DNA from: Hydractinia symbiolongicarpus
Taxonomy: Eukaryota; Cnidaria; Hydrozoa; Anthoathecata; Hydractiniidae
Direction: 5' to 3'
Assembly: GCF_029227915.1 (NCBI RefSeq)
Contig: NC_079879.1
Span: forward strand, 12,400,001-12,464,000
Length of the DNA stretch: 64,000 nt
The position numbers and the translations under genes were made by a program. Shown piece after piece: positions 48,150 through 60,322 of this stretch (positions are counted from its first letter, which is position 1; every line of letters begins with the position of its first letter). Under the pieces are notes generated by a model, which worked only from the letters and a program-made list of their open reading frames with translations, was not told where the DNA came from and made no database searches.

Positions 48150-48301
48150 GACCAGCGCTTTCAATGCCATACAATTATGTATTGCTTTTTGAAATTTAGA
48201 GTTTTTATTCACTTTGTTGCCTATAGTCACTTCCATTATTCATTAAGGATATAATTATCGTCAGGAAGCGTGGTATTGTCAAATTAGTGTGGAAACAATA
48301 G
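48150..48301 (-). promoter_or_regulatory. Promoter block of peptide gene copy E
   Basis: Distal block at 48239-48301 (TTCATTAAGGATATAATTAT, CAGGAAGCGTGGTATTGTC, GTGTGGAAACAATAGG); GACCAGCG block at 48150-48157. Confidence 0.55.
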
Positions 48302-51300
48302 GTGGTTAATTATGTAAAAAGGATTAAGTTATATCCCTTAACTTGATGATGATTAGATTTGCGGCATGTGTAATCTGATAGAGGATATTGTATAAACCAC
48401 AAAAAAGCGAAAGCGAGCTTGCATTTTTCAGTAATCATCCTTATTTGTCTGCTAAGAGGATTACACGAAAACGTTGCATAACCATCTTAACAAATTTTAA
48501 TGATTGAATGATCCATTAAAACAAAATTGCGCGTGAACACGTATTCATATGTAACATAAGTGTATCAGCTTTTGATTTTTGATTTTACACCGTCATCAGC
48601 GGAAAATTATGTCTTGTTAGCAATCTCTACATCTCTTTGGTGAGTATGACGGAAATGAATGCATTTAAGGAATTTACAACATAAATATTGAATGCCAACA
48701 AGTTATTACCAAGAATGCAAAACCGTAAGAACCAATTGATTCGTACTAAAAATTTGAACATACCAAAATTTGCAGGACTGCTGAAACTTTATCAGAAGCT
48801 CTTTGTTGTGTCTATATTATCTTATCAACTGTTAATTAATTAAACTCATAGCTCACAAAAAGTTGACAAACAAAAAAGGAATTGTAAATGATGAATCTGG
48901 AATATTGGAAGTACACCATGTCGTTTTGTCACAGAATCAAGTCTGCAGACAACAAGTAAGCAGGAAATAGTAAACAGCTATCCTCGATTAAAGTCCAAGA
49001 AAAAATCTACAGAATTTTTTCGCACTAATTAGTTCCGCAGTGTTTAATATTTTAGTTCTTGTGGAATTCTTTAAATCTCAAGAAATTTGTTAACCATAGA
49101 AAATAGGTACAGGTAGCCCTTTATGACTATTAACAGTTGCCTAACCAGTCACATTTTTTTAATTATAAACTTTTTAATACGTCATACTAATTTCCTGCCG
49201 ATTTTTCTACACTTCAAGTAAGCATTTTTGCTGTGACATATCTTTCCAAAAAGAATTTCTGGAATGTCGTAGGCATTGGTGCACTTTAAACATGGAAGAG
49301 TTGTTATATTCGTAAACTACATGGAAATGACATACTTCCATTAAATTGAAAAAATTTGGATTGATGGTATTACATTGTGAAGATTTTTTGACATCCTGAC
49401 TTCTTAGTTTCGTTGTTAATTAATTGCATAATGAGGCTTACATTTATTCTTATTAATGATGTCTAAATGTCTAGACATTTGTTTGTAAGAATAATTTCGT
49501 TTTTCTCCGTTAGTTCTTATGAAATAAAAATGCTAAACTTTTCCAAATACTGTATTGGTAAATAAAATACATATATGAACTGTTTTCTTGCTTCTTTTAT
49601 TAAAGATTTGTTTGCAATTCAATCTACAAGGCTACTCGTAGAATGAGGGGCACAGGCAATAATGAATCGGTACAATAAATGAAATGCCATATTCCGCAAT
49701 TTTATCCCGAGGAATAAAACTACGGAATGTGCTTAACTAAAAATAATTTACAAACTGACCTAAACATTATCGTCCCTGTAGACGTAATAAAAATAGGGCT
49801 AGCAAAAAATTTAAGCTACATGGAAATTTTAAAAATTTGATTTTATCAATACGTTAAGAAACGAATTGACCTGGCTTTGCGTGAACCGGTTGTGGCTCAT
49901 TTGTGCATACATATGCCAAAATCTATTCTTGAGTAAGGATATTACATACTATTGGTACTGTTCTCCTAATTTTACTGTCAAAAGCGAGACATTTAAAAGT
50001 TATGCTATAGTTTTCTGGACTTTTTAATAATGGGCAGAATAGTTTTAAATTTTCCCTGTCCATGGCATCAAATTTTCTTGTCAAATCTTGTGGCACTTTT
50101 TGACTCGAGAACTAAAATATTTGTCGGTTGAAATGCTTTTCGGGTCTTCAAGGCAACAATTCTTCCAATGTATACAATAATAGAGCGAACAAAACATAAA
50201 ACAATTAGATTTTCCTTATTATTAGTTAAAACTTGCACACAAAGCTTTATTTTAAAAAACATTGCGCTATGTATTTTACTCCGACAACTTTATTTTCAAT
50301 CTTATTTCGTATTTGCGGAAATGTAATGCAACTATAAATGAGAAAAAGTTTTCAATAGTGTTTCGAACAATTAAGATGCATAGACGCTTGCAGCGTGAGA
50401 AAAAAATCAACATTGTTAACATTGTTATATATAACATTGTTCGTGATCATAACATAAAGATGTGAATGAAAATCTTTCCTGTCTGAACATATTTTCAAAT
50501 AACAAAAAATGATTTTTGTGGCCATTTGACAATATAATTTCCAAACATCTTAAAATGAAGGGGAACCATTACAGCAATGAATGTATAACATGCTGGACAA
50601 GGAGTAAGTTAACAATACCCACAGCAAAGTTATAGATCAAAAAAACTGATAAACTATTTCTACAGAGATGTTACAATGAATTGTTAACCGTCTGGATTTT
50701 GCAAGTGTGCAACACGGATTGTTAGGCATTCACATTGGCTTAGCGCTCTTGAAGATGATGGCTTAAAAGGTAATTGAACAGATTAAGATGTAAGAAAACG
50801 CTGCCTACATAGGAAATCACAAAATGCTAAATCATTTGTCCTTAATTTGTCTTTAATTCAGCTACTATGACAAATACTGCTCGTGATCATTATCCGTAGA
50901 AGCACTAACTGGATACTATTACGGATGGTAGATAGTCTAATTTAATGACTGACAAAAAAATAATGACAAAGAGAAATTATCACAGGACCACGCCCAATAT
51001 CATAATGACGAGACTGATTAATAAGAGAACAAATGCGTGATTAAAAACTTCAGAACGGCTGATTACGTCCGCTTTTAGTCTAAAGTCGAGTTTGGTGTTG
51101 AAAAGTACTCACCCATCTAAAGTATTCTATTTTGAACTTTTATCGCAGGATATCTCGAGATCGAAGGAACTTCGATCTTCAGATGGAAGCTTCGATCTTA
51201 AAATGGAAGGTTTGATAAACAAAATCGAAAGGTGCACTTTGATGTCGAGATGGAACTTCGATATCGAGATACAACATTGATCAATAAAATGTGTAGACAT

Positions 51301-51320
51301 GGTCCTAATAAGCTTCCGTA
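48302..51320. other. Intergenic AT-rich DNA with a truncated repeat
   Basis: No gene is seen. A third, truncated copy of the 44451/46370 repeat lies at about 50915-51075 (GGATACTATTACGGATG, CCACGCCCAATATCATAATG). At 51145-51275 a short family of TTCGAT/ATCGAA motifs (ATCTCGAGATCGAAGGAACT, CTTCGATATCGAGAT) forms an imperfect inverted repeat just left of the large transposon. Confidence 0.4.
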
Positions 51321-51329
51321 GAAAAAACA
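51321..51329 (+). repeat. Left target-site duplication of the transposon
   Basis: GAAAAAACA, identical to 63343-63351 and abutting the inverted repeat. If the family uses 8 nt, the last A would belong to the element. Confidence 0.75.
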
Positions 51330-51459
51330 AACATACTCACCTAACAAAAATGGATATAATAGCGATAATGCAAAATGGATGTTATATCCATATGTACGGA
51401 GATATTAGAATGGATATAATATCCATTTCTAGAGAAAATGGATATAATATTGAATTTGA
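51330..51459 (+). repeat. Left terminal inverted repeat
   Basis: About 130 bp matching the right end in inverse orientation with few mismatches. Four copies of a TGGATATAAT-type motif occur, one of them the full palindrome ATGGATATAATATCCAT (51410-51426). These are candidate transposase-binding sites. Confidence 0.85.
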
Positions 51460-52513
51460 AACGACGAGAACTGGCAGCGTCCCAATAATAGCACATTGAG
51501 GTTTTAGTTATGGATACGAGGCTGTTTGAAGAGAGTTTCGGAACTGCGAAACAAACCTGGCCAACGAAGACGGTTCTCTTTTTTGCGTTTGCTTCTAGAT
51601 TAAAATAAGTTCAATTCAAGTGTGTTTTGTGATAATGTAGTGTTGATTTATGTATTTTTTGTTGGTTAGAAGTTTCTGCATAAGAAGCAACTAGATGTCC
51701 TGACTCTTAGTAGGTGTTGGTGTGGCAATTATTGTAAAGACAACTCCATCCCATATCTGCCCATTTTTTTTCTTTTGTACTTTTTTTAAACAGCAATATT
51801 AGCTACCTATAGCTAACTAGCTATGGGATACATTTACGGTGACTTCATTGGATAACAAGGCAGGAACATAGCTAGTAAGGGTCTAAAAATAATATAAATA
51901 AGCCCTCTTCTTCTTGGCTTAGCTAGCTAAAAAATATCACAGTCGGTGATATTCAGGGCTGATACAGGGAGTACTCAATTTTCCTTGTGTTCTTTCTTGT
52001 TCTTCTATTGCCTGTGAGGATGCACGCACATAAACACTCACAACTCATCTATCGATGCAGGATAGCTAATGATATGGCATGTAAAAACTAGCACCACACC
52101 ACTTCACTAATTACACTGAAAATATTTTTTAAATTGTTGTCTTTTGTCAGATCACGAAATTATAAGCAACCTTCTTTAAACCCAACAAGAAGTAAAAACT
52201 ATCAGAGGTTTATCTGTTATTATATAAATGGTTTAGGAAAAATAATAATAACAACAAAAACCTATAATTAGGGGATTGTTCCACTGTGGCCATTAGAACA
52301 AAAAAAAAATAAAGAAAAGAAAAATCTTATAGACTGCCTCAGCTTAATCACATAATTTTGCTAGTAGCCTAGTACAGTTAAAAAATGTATTTTGTGATAG
52401 TCCCTTGCTTTTCTTTCTTGCAGGGCTTTTGCGTCTTGATCCGTATTAGAAAAACGTGGTAAATTATCTTTCTGACTAAACTTTCTTTATAGTAGGTAAA
52501 AACTAAAATCGAG
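51460..52513 (+). other. 5' region of the transposase gene inside the transposon
   Basis: No coding frame is recognised. It should hold the promoter and 5' leader. An acceptor-like TTTCTTTATAG ends at 52492, 21 nt before the transposase ATG, so the leader is likely spliced. Confidence 0.4.
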
Positions 52514-55500
52514 ATGGGACCAAAGAAAAAAGCTGGTGGTCAGAAGCTGAGTGACTATTTGTCTGTACCTAGTCGTCACTTATTGTTAAAAATGCAAGAA
52601 GAGGAAGGCAGGGTTTTTAAAGATCCCAATATTCTCAAAGCAATCTACCAAGCAAAATTAGAAAGATCAATGGATAGCCGCACGTCTTCAACGTCAAATT
52701 CTGCCAGTTCTGATTCTTTTATTAGTAGTAATAGTACACCATGCTTTGCAAGTTCAAAATTAGGGTAAGAACATAAATTAGCATGTAAATGTTATGAAAT
52801 ATATTATTTTTGATTGAATTAATATATCTTCTATTGAACATTGTGCCTACAACTTTATCGGAGTACGAGTATAGTCCGGTTATAATAGCCTTTTTAGATT
52901 TATGTCATTTTATTTAAGTAAACAATCCTTATTAACATCAAGTATGGTCGCACTTCTAAATGAAAAGAAGAAGAAAAGTGTGTCATTAAAGAAAAAGATA
53001 GTTCCCTTTGTGATGTCAAGGAGTGGAACTTACAAATCTAAGAGACCAGTGAAGTTAGTAAATGAAAGGGATAAAAAAATTGAATTGACTGGTAAGTTGA
53101 AATTTGTGAGAAGTATTGAAAGATGTATTTATTTCTGCAATATGTTTAACCTGAAATTTACAATAAACTTTAGCTCCACAATTACAAATGGATGTCTGCG
53201 AAACACCCAGTATGCCTGAATATGTTATGGAAAACAGCGAAGAAGGTTGGGGTGTATTCATATATAAATGTGAATTCATTGAAGCTTTGGTGTCATTTCG
53301 AGTTTTAGTTTATATATGTTTTACTTTAGCTTTAAACAGACAACTGCAATTATCAGAGAAATTTTTGGGCGAAATTTCAACTAACCGGAAAGCTCCTATA
53401 ACCTGGGCTGAAAGAGCAAGTAGATTTCAAACATCTTTCATAGCAGAACGTGAGCAGTTGCACAAAGCATTTATGCTATCACAAAATCCAGGGCATAGTT
53501 CATGCACTAACTGTCATGAAGCTGAGTGTTCTGTGATCTGTATGGATTGTAAGCAGTACAAACACCTTTGTATTGTCTGTGATGAGATGCTACATTCACA
53601 TCAACCATTTCATGATCGCATTGGTTATGTTAATGGAGAAATGGTTGAGTTAAAACCAATACAGTCAATTGATTTCAATGGAAATTTAATCGAATTTGGT
53701 AAAGTGTATATATAGATATTATGTGCATCATTGTTGGAATAAAGCACCACTTCTGTGCATGCTAATATCTATACTTGCTATGACTGTACAAAATTAATGT
53801 TTTGATATTCAGAAAAGCATGTACCACTGGCAGTAAAGAGTTGTCCACAGTGTGGTTCTTCTATTTTCCATAAAAGAACTGACAACAGTCGTATTATATC
53901 TGTTATTTCATTTAAAGGTAACAATTGTTTTCTAATATTTTGTTAACATTGCATTTATTTGATAAACACATTTTTTGCAGAAACAATGTTAAAGTACATG
54001 TATATTAATTAGTGTCAATATCAATGTTTAGATGATTTGATAAACAACCCGTAATTCTTGATTTGATTTTACCTTAGGACGTTACGATTTGTTTGGTTTT
54101 TCCTGCATTTGTGTCCAATGCTCAGCTACCTTCGATCCATTGACAATAGAAAACATTGTTGAAAGCAATTATTGGCCAATGACTGTAAAACGCATTAACA
54201 CAATCATTGATATTGCTTTGTTGGAATTTTTAACCAAACTTCAACAAAGGATGCCAGGTTCATCAGAGCATAGTTTATTATCAACACTCAAAATGTTATC
54301 TACAGATAATGGTCGGGTGAGTTTAAGAGTCTTAAAATGAAACATATAAATTGTATGCAAAAAACTTTTGATTTAATTTTAAATTTCAGTCCTCAAGCAT
54401 AAACAACACTGCATTCTGTACATCTTGGAGAGAATACAAATTTTGCATGCATAAGATGGACATGCTGCAGCAGAAAAATTGGATGGAATGTCCTTCGTGT
54501 CATAATGATCAACATTCTTGTCATGTAGATGGAAACAACAAATTGTATCGCTACAAATCTGCTGGTAATAAAAGGTTGGTATTGTTATATTCATTTTTCC
54601 AAGTAAATTTTTATCAATTTGAATTCATTTACCTCAAGAAGTGTGTTGGAGTAGTTTAGATTTGCGTACCATATTTCAACTCTGGGCCATCGTTCTATCA
54701 AGATTTATTTATTTGTGATTCGGAATGTGTGGAAAGAACTGTAGACAATGTATATTCAAAGAAGTCCGGTTATGTAAAGGTGTGTGCTTAAATGAAAACA
54801 TTTTTTCCTTTTTTTCATTTTCTTGGAACTCTTTAATGTAGTTTTGAAATTTGTGGAAATTTTTCAAGATTTTTTTTTAATTAAAACACTAAATTTAAAA
54901 TTTAGACTAAGAATGACTGTGGTAACACTGTCTGGAGGGCTGCTAAGAACACTGCAAAGCATAATAACAAATTAGATGTTACTGGACTGAGTTATTGTGC
55001 ATGCAGACACTGTGTTGCTCAAAAGGGACTGAATATGACTCAGGGAGAAATATTTGCATACTCATATCACCTACAATCTTCCTTTATGACTTTAAATAAA
55101 GTAAAGTATTTTTGGTGTGATGTTGCTTGCAAATATTATCCATGGTTAGCAGATGTTGATGTGAACCTCAGCCGATCTATGACTCCAGCATTATCAGTTA
55201 TGCATGCAAAGGCACATTCATCATCATGTCAGGTACATTTAAATTTCTCAGGTTATGTTTATGAAAAATTTGTATCACAACGAGATATGTTTTTTATTTT
55301 ATTTTTTGTTTTATGTTCTTAAATTTATCCTAGTACAATAAAAATAACACATATTTATTGTTGTGTAATAACATTTTTATTATCAATTAATAGATACTCT
55401 GGGACGGTCGTATGAAGAGTGGCACAGGTTTGACAACTGGTGAGGAGGTGGAGCAGGTCAACAGTTATTTGTCTCGTTTAGGAAATTCAACAAAGCATCA

Positions 55501-57419
55501 GTTGCGTGAAGGTATGTTAATCTAGAATAAAAACAATTAACTGGAAACATTTACTATTATGAATATGGTAATGACCAGGAAGATTTCTTGTTTCATTCAT
55601 TGTAATGCTTGCCCTACCTTCGAGAGTCTCTCACCATAGTTCGAAATGATACAATTACCTGCATGGTATTGTCTTGGAATCGTCAGAAAGTCATCAAATT
55701 ATCATCCACATTAAAAAAGAAATTCTTTAAGGTAGGATTTAAAGGCCCTTGCAATGTTATACTGTTGTCATTACCCTTATATAATAATGTTATAAAGAAT
55801 AAATGCTAGCACAACATCCAGCATGTAAAAACTGGTAAATAAGGCAAATAAAGATGGAAAAATAATTGAACAGTTATTAATGGCTATTAAATTAATCCAG
55901 TTTTCTTTATTGTGTTAGACAAAAAAGTTGTTGGCTTTATCGAAAACACAGCTGGAAGATAAAATGATGGGAAAGGGGTGTGCGTTTCAGGAACAGAATA
56001 TATTAAAATGGAAAGAAGAACTTATTTTTTGGGCTAAAGGTTATATTGATATTTTTATTGCTTTCAAAATTACTTTTTCACGTGTTAATGTGTTTTTATA
56101 CTAGGCTATACATAAAGATTTTATTGATTGTCTCTCTTTTCAATTCATAGTGTTTTTATCAATTTACTATATGTTCAAATTTTGCAGAATCCCAGAATGA
56201 CAACAGGAAAATCTTCACTGAAATGGAAGAGTTGGTCGTGTTATCTTGTTATCTAGGGACAAGTGATATTTTATCTAAGGAACTAACAGAATTGTTAATT
56301 GGCACACCTTATCTGCGAAACACAAATCAACAAAATTTCGAAAGAGCAACGTTTCTCAGATCTAAAGTATCATCTGAACCTACCTTGGACGATGTTGTTC
56401 CTATAAAAAGGAAGTTTCTGCAGATCTTCCAAGATGAAACCGAAAAAGCATATTCTGGCATAGCCCAAAGTAACATGCAGATGTCAAAGTTAGCAGGTTC
56501 TTATTTTCTTCTTTATATGTATGGATGATAAATATCTATTAAACTCCGAGTTTTATATTTGTGGTCAAAAATTTTGGAACAATAAAGTTTTATAATACGT
56601 GTGGAACTTTACTTTCATAGACTCCTGTAAAATGAGAAAAAGAATTCGACTTAAAACGTCTGAAGAGAAAAAAAAACTTAGCAAATTTATCAGGAAATAT
56701 AATCAAGTTGCTGATGAAGTGGGTGTGGCTACAATTAATGTAGATGTTGGAAGAGACAACTTTGACTTTCCGTGGCTAGAAGAGGAAGGTCATGAAGGTA
56801 CTGCAAATAAAATGTTACTTTGTGTTTGCCTTTGTACTCTCTGTGACACATTAAATCATTGAATGTATGGTGTGTGCATTTTTTATTATGTTTATTGCCT
56901 CATATTATTTTTTTTTTTATGTTTCAGGATTATCGATGAACTTTAAACGTTCTGTTGTCATTCTTTTTGAACTGATAAAACGATGCGAAGAAGAAATCGA
57001 AATTTTGCAAAGAGAAATGACAAACTATCTGTCGTATTACAAAAACGTGATTGTTAAACTTGAAGAATCTACGAAAGTGATTCAACAGACTCCAAATGTT
57101 AGTCATTTACCTGCACAGCATAACTGATCAAACATTTAATTTAAGAGATTACACTCTCTTTTTTGTGTAAATTAGTAAGTCGTGAAATTTTACGTTTTAG
57201 GTGATATCCCAATCGAAAATTCTCTTCATAAAAAAAGGTGTACGATTTGCAAAAAAACAATTATTGAATGGTTACCAACATTTTTTGGACATAATGAAGA
57301 CGAATACCGACAGTACCTATAGTGTAGAAGAATTGACTGATGAAGATGATTCCGACAATGACCTTGATAGTGATGATGATGATAGTGATGATTCGATTTC
57401 AGAAAACGAATACGAGTAA
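52514..57419 (+). CDS. KDZ/Zisupton-type transposase, 15 exons, apparently intact
   Basis: Inferred exons: 52514-52764, 52898-53091, 53174-53698, 53813-53917, 54078-54316, 54390-54578, 54660-54779, 54906-55232, 55394-55511, 55625-55731, 55919-56039, 56188-56496, 56621-56797, 56928-57097, 57201-57419. All have GT/AG borders and compatible phases, and they sum to 3171 nt (1056 aa). Order of parts: basic, Ser-rich N-terminus; a CxC-type zinc cluster near residues 259-300 (CTNCH, CMDCKQ, CIVCDEMLH, QPFHD); CPQCG; GRYDLFGFSCICVQC and NYWPMT; CPSCH followed by DGNNKLYRYK. The RNase H-like core follows: DVTG with CRHC (Asp about 565), WCDVACKYY (Asp about 613), HAKAHSSSCQ, then GTGLTTGEEVEQVNSYLS (Glu about 667/670). 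The C-terminus is coiled-coil-like with an acidic DDDDSDD tail. Exon 3 contains a possible 84-nt in-frame intron (53246-53329). Exon 2 could begin at 52919 instead, and the exon 10 acceptor is the least certain. AATAAA lies at 57429. Confidence 0.87.
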
Positions 57420-58146
57420 TTAGTTGTAAATAAATAACTTATTTGTTTTTGGATTGCCGTTTTTACACCTTTCAGCAATTTCCTAATTATTTTACTCTAT
57501 TATCCCATCAGTTTAATCAAGATATCGATTAAATATTTGCATTCTTCGAATTCTACCATGGGGTTCTTTTGCTACGTAAAACATGACTTCTTAATTTCGC
57601 ATGAGTTTTTAACTCCAAGGAGATTTTAGTATCTTTCTGTGTTTATATATAATTGTATTTTTAACAAAAAGAGTAAAATATGTAAACAGTATATTATTCA
57701 AACATTCACGAAATCGAAGTATAACTTCTTTCTAATTTCACAGTACCCTCAAATAATTATTTTTTATTGTCTTTGTCTTTCTCCACACGAATAGCACCTG
57801 AGCTATACAATGCGGTTATTCTAATATCACAGTTTCCTCAAATCATTATTTTTTACTGTATTTGTCTTCTATACTACAAAATACTATAAAATATACAGAG
57901 GACTGTCGATGTAATCAACCGCCGATATAGTGGAAGTTTCGATGTAGGTCCATTCCCCTTGAATTTTACCCTGAAGAAACTGTTATATACCGTTCTTTGT
58001 AACGAACTCCCGATATAGTGAACTCTTGATTTAAAGAAGTAAGTTATTCGTTCCCCACACTCAAAAAAATCTCGAAATAAGGAACTCAAGGCACTAAAGG
58101 TAATAGAACTTCGGCAATATTTTCAACATGGGTATCAAAAAAACAA
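57420..58146 (+). other. 3' flank of the transposase gene
   Basis: AATAAA at 57429-57434 is the likely polyadenylation signal. Beyond it is AT-rich DNA. The segment near 57890-58085 has repeated CCGATATAGTG motifs but no supportable gene. Confidence 0.5.
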
Positions 58147-59830
58147 GACGTGGATACTAGCGAAGAATTGGATTTATGATTTGACGTACGTGTAAAAGTT
58201 CAACTCGACCTCCATTTTCGGGGTATTTGTGTCTCCATCAAAAAATTCAAACAAGACGTGGATACTAGCGAAGAATTGAATTTATGATTTGACGTACGTG
58301 TACGAGTTCAACTCGACCTCCATTTTCGGGGTATTTGTGTCTCCATCAAAAAATTCAAACAAGACGTGGATACTAGCGAAGAATTGAATTTCTGATTTGA
58401 CGTACGTGTACGAGTTCAACTCGACCTTCCATTTTCGGGGTATTTGTGTCTCTATCAAAAAATTCAAACAAGACGTGGATACTAGCGAAGAATTGGATTT
58501 ATGATTTGACGTACGTGTACGAGTTCAACTCGTCCTTCCATTTTCGGAGTATTTGTGTCTGAATCCAAATATTCTAACAAGACGTGGATATTAGCGAAGA
58601 ATTGAATTTCTGATTTGACGTACGTGTACGAGTTCAACTCGTCCTCCCATTTTCGGAGTATTTGTGTCTGAATCCAAATATTCAAACAAGACGTGGATAC
58701 TAGCGAAGAATTGAATTTCTGATTTGACGTACGTGTACGAGTTCAACTCGACCTTCCATTTTCGGGGTATTTGTGTCTCTATCAAAAAATTCAAATAAGA
58801 CGTGAATACCATCGAAGAATTGGATTTATAATTTGACGTACGTGTACGAGTTCAACTCGACCTACCATTTTCGGAGTATTTGTGTCTAAATCCAAATATT
58901 CTAACAAGACGTGGATACTAGCGAAGAATTGAATTTCTGATTTGACGTACGTGTACGAGTTCAACTCGACCTTCCATTTTCGGGGTATTTGTGTCTCTAT
59001 CAAAAAATTCAAACAAGACGTGGATACCATCGAAGAATTGGATTTATAATTTGACGTACGTGTACGAGTTCAACTCGACCTTCCATTTTCGGAGTATTTG
59101 TGTCTGAATCCAAAAATTAACCCACGACGTGGATACAAGCGAAGAATTGAATTTCTGATTTGACGTACGTGTACGAGTTCAACTCGACCTTCCATTTTCG
59201 GGGTATTTGTGTCTCTATCAAAAAATTCAAACAAGACGTGGATGCAGGCGAAGAATTGAATTTCTGATTTGACGTCCGTGTACAAGTTCAACTCAACCTT
59301 CCATTTTTGGGGTATTTGTGTCTCCATCAAAAAATTCAAACAAGACGTGGATACTAGCGAAGAATTGAATTTCTGATTTTACGTACGTGTACGAGTTCAA
59401 CTCGACCTTCCATTTTCGGGGTATTTGTGTCTCTATCAAAAAATTCAAACAAGACGTGGATACTAGCGAAGAATTGGATTTATGATTTGACGTACGTGTA
59501 CGAGTTCAACTTGTCCTCCCATTTTCGGAGTATTTGTGTCTGAATCCAAATATTCTAACAAGACGTGGATACTAGCGAAGAATGGAATTTCTGATTTGAC
59601 GTACGTGTACGAGTTCAACTCGACCTTCCATTTTCGGGGTATTTGTGTCTCTATCAAAAAATTCAATCAAAACGTGGATACTAGCGAAGAATTGGATTTT
59701 TGATTTGACGTACGTGTACGAGTTCAACTCGACCTTCCATTTTCGGGGTATTTGTGTCTCTATCAAAAAATTCAATCAAAACGTGGATACCATCGAAGAA
59801 TTGGATTTATGATTTGACGTACGCGGGATC
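58147..59830. repeat. Minisatellite, about 16 units of 108-109 bp
   Basis: Units run from AAGACGTGGATACTAGCGAA through TTTGACGTACGTGTACGAG, TTCAACTCGACCTTCCATTT and CGGGGTATTTGTGTCTC to the next unit. Two variants (TCTATCAAAAAATTCAA and TGAATCCAAATATTC at the joint) alternate irregularly, suggesting growth by blocks of more than one unit. Each unit contains the inverted pair CGAGTT-C-AACTCG and a TGACGTACGT segment. The array lies wholly inside the transposon. The last unit breaks off at about 59821 into unrelated sequence. Confidence 0.92.
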
Positions 59831-60322
59831 TTGCCGAACCATCTTAACCGTACGAGTACTGGGCATTCCATTTTCGGAGAATTTATTTTCTATCAGTGAA
59901 ATTTAAGTTCACCGGAAATTTTATAACTTTTCCTTATGTGTGAAGTTTGAATCTGTGAAACAAACTCCATCCCCCAGCAGAGGAGCCAACAGCGAAACTT
60001 TGGTCCCAGGTAGTTCCCCCACCCCGCGCCTGAGAAACGCTAGATAGCCAATCAACTTTAAGGTATTGTTTTGAATGAGCTCTATGAAGAAAACAGTTCC
60101 ACTCTCTCTTTTTGATTCCACGTGAAGAAACTTGATTGCTGTGAATCTGTACCATCTTTTTAGCAGAGGTAGGGATTTTTGGGCAGAAATGTTTTTTAAG
60201 CGTTGTATGATAGTATTTTTACTTTCTTTTAGTTCATTCTTAATTTTCTTGTGTGAGCTGCTAGTTTTTCTGAAGCCATACTTGATTTGTTTTCTCATTA
60301 GTGTTTTGTTTTATAGAAAAAA
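59831..60322 (+). other. 5' region of the zinc-ribbon gene
   Basis: Locally less AT-rich (CCCCACCCCGCGCC at 60017). This segment precedes the second transposon gene and probably holds its promoter and leader. An acceptor-like GTTTTATAG ends at 60316. The minus-strand frame across it is not supported as a gene. Confidence 0.35.

Noticed and set aside
58282-59775. Minus-strand frames repeatedly encoding a TNTPK/VELVHVRQI-type peptide.
   Set aside because: They are translations of the 108/109-bp minisatellite. Frame shifts between units and similar openness in neighbouring frames argue against a protein.
58147-59830. CRISPR-like regular repeat.
   Set aside because: Units are contiguous without unique spacers, in eukaryotic DNA; it is a minisatellite.
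59921-60298. 125-codon minus-strand frame.
   Set aside because: No domain, antisense to the leader region of the zinc-ribbon gene, and no splice or promoter context.
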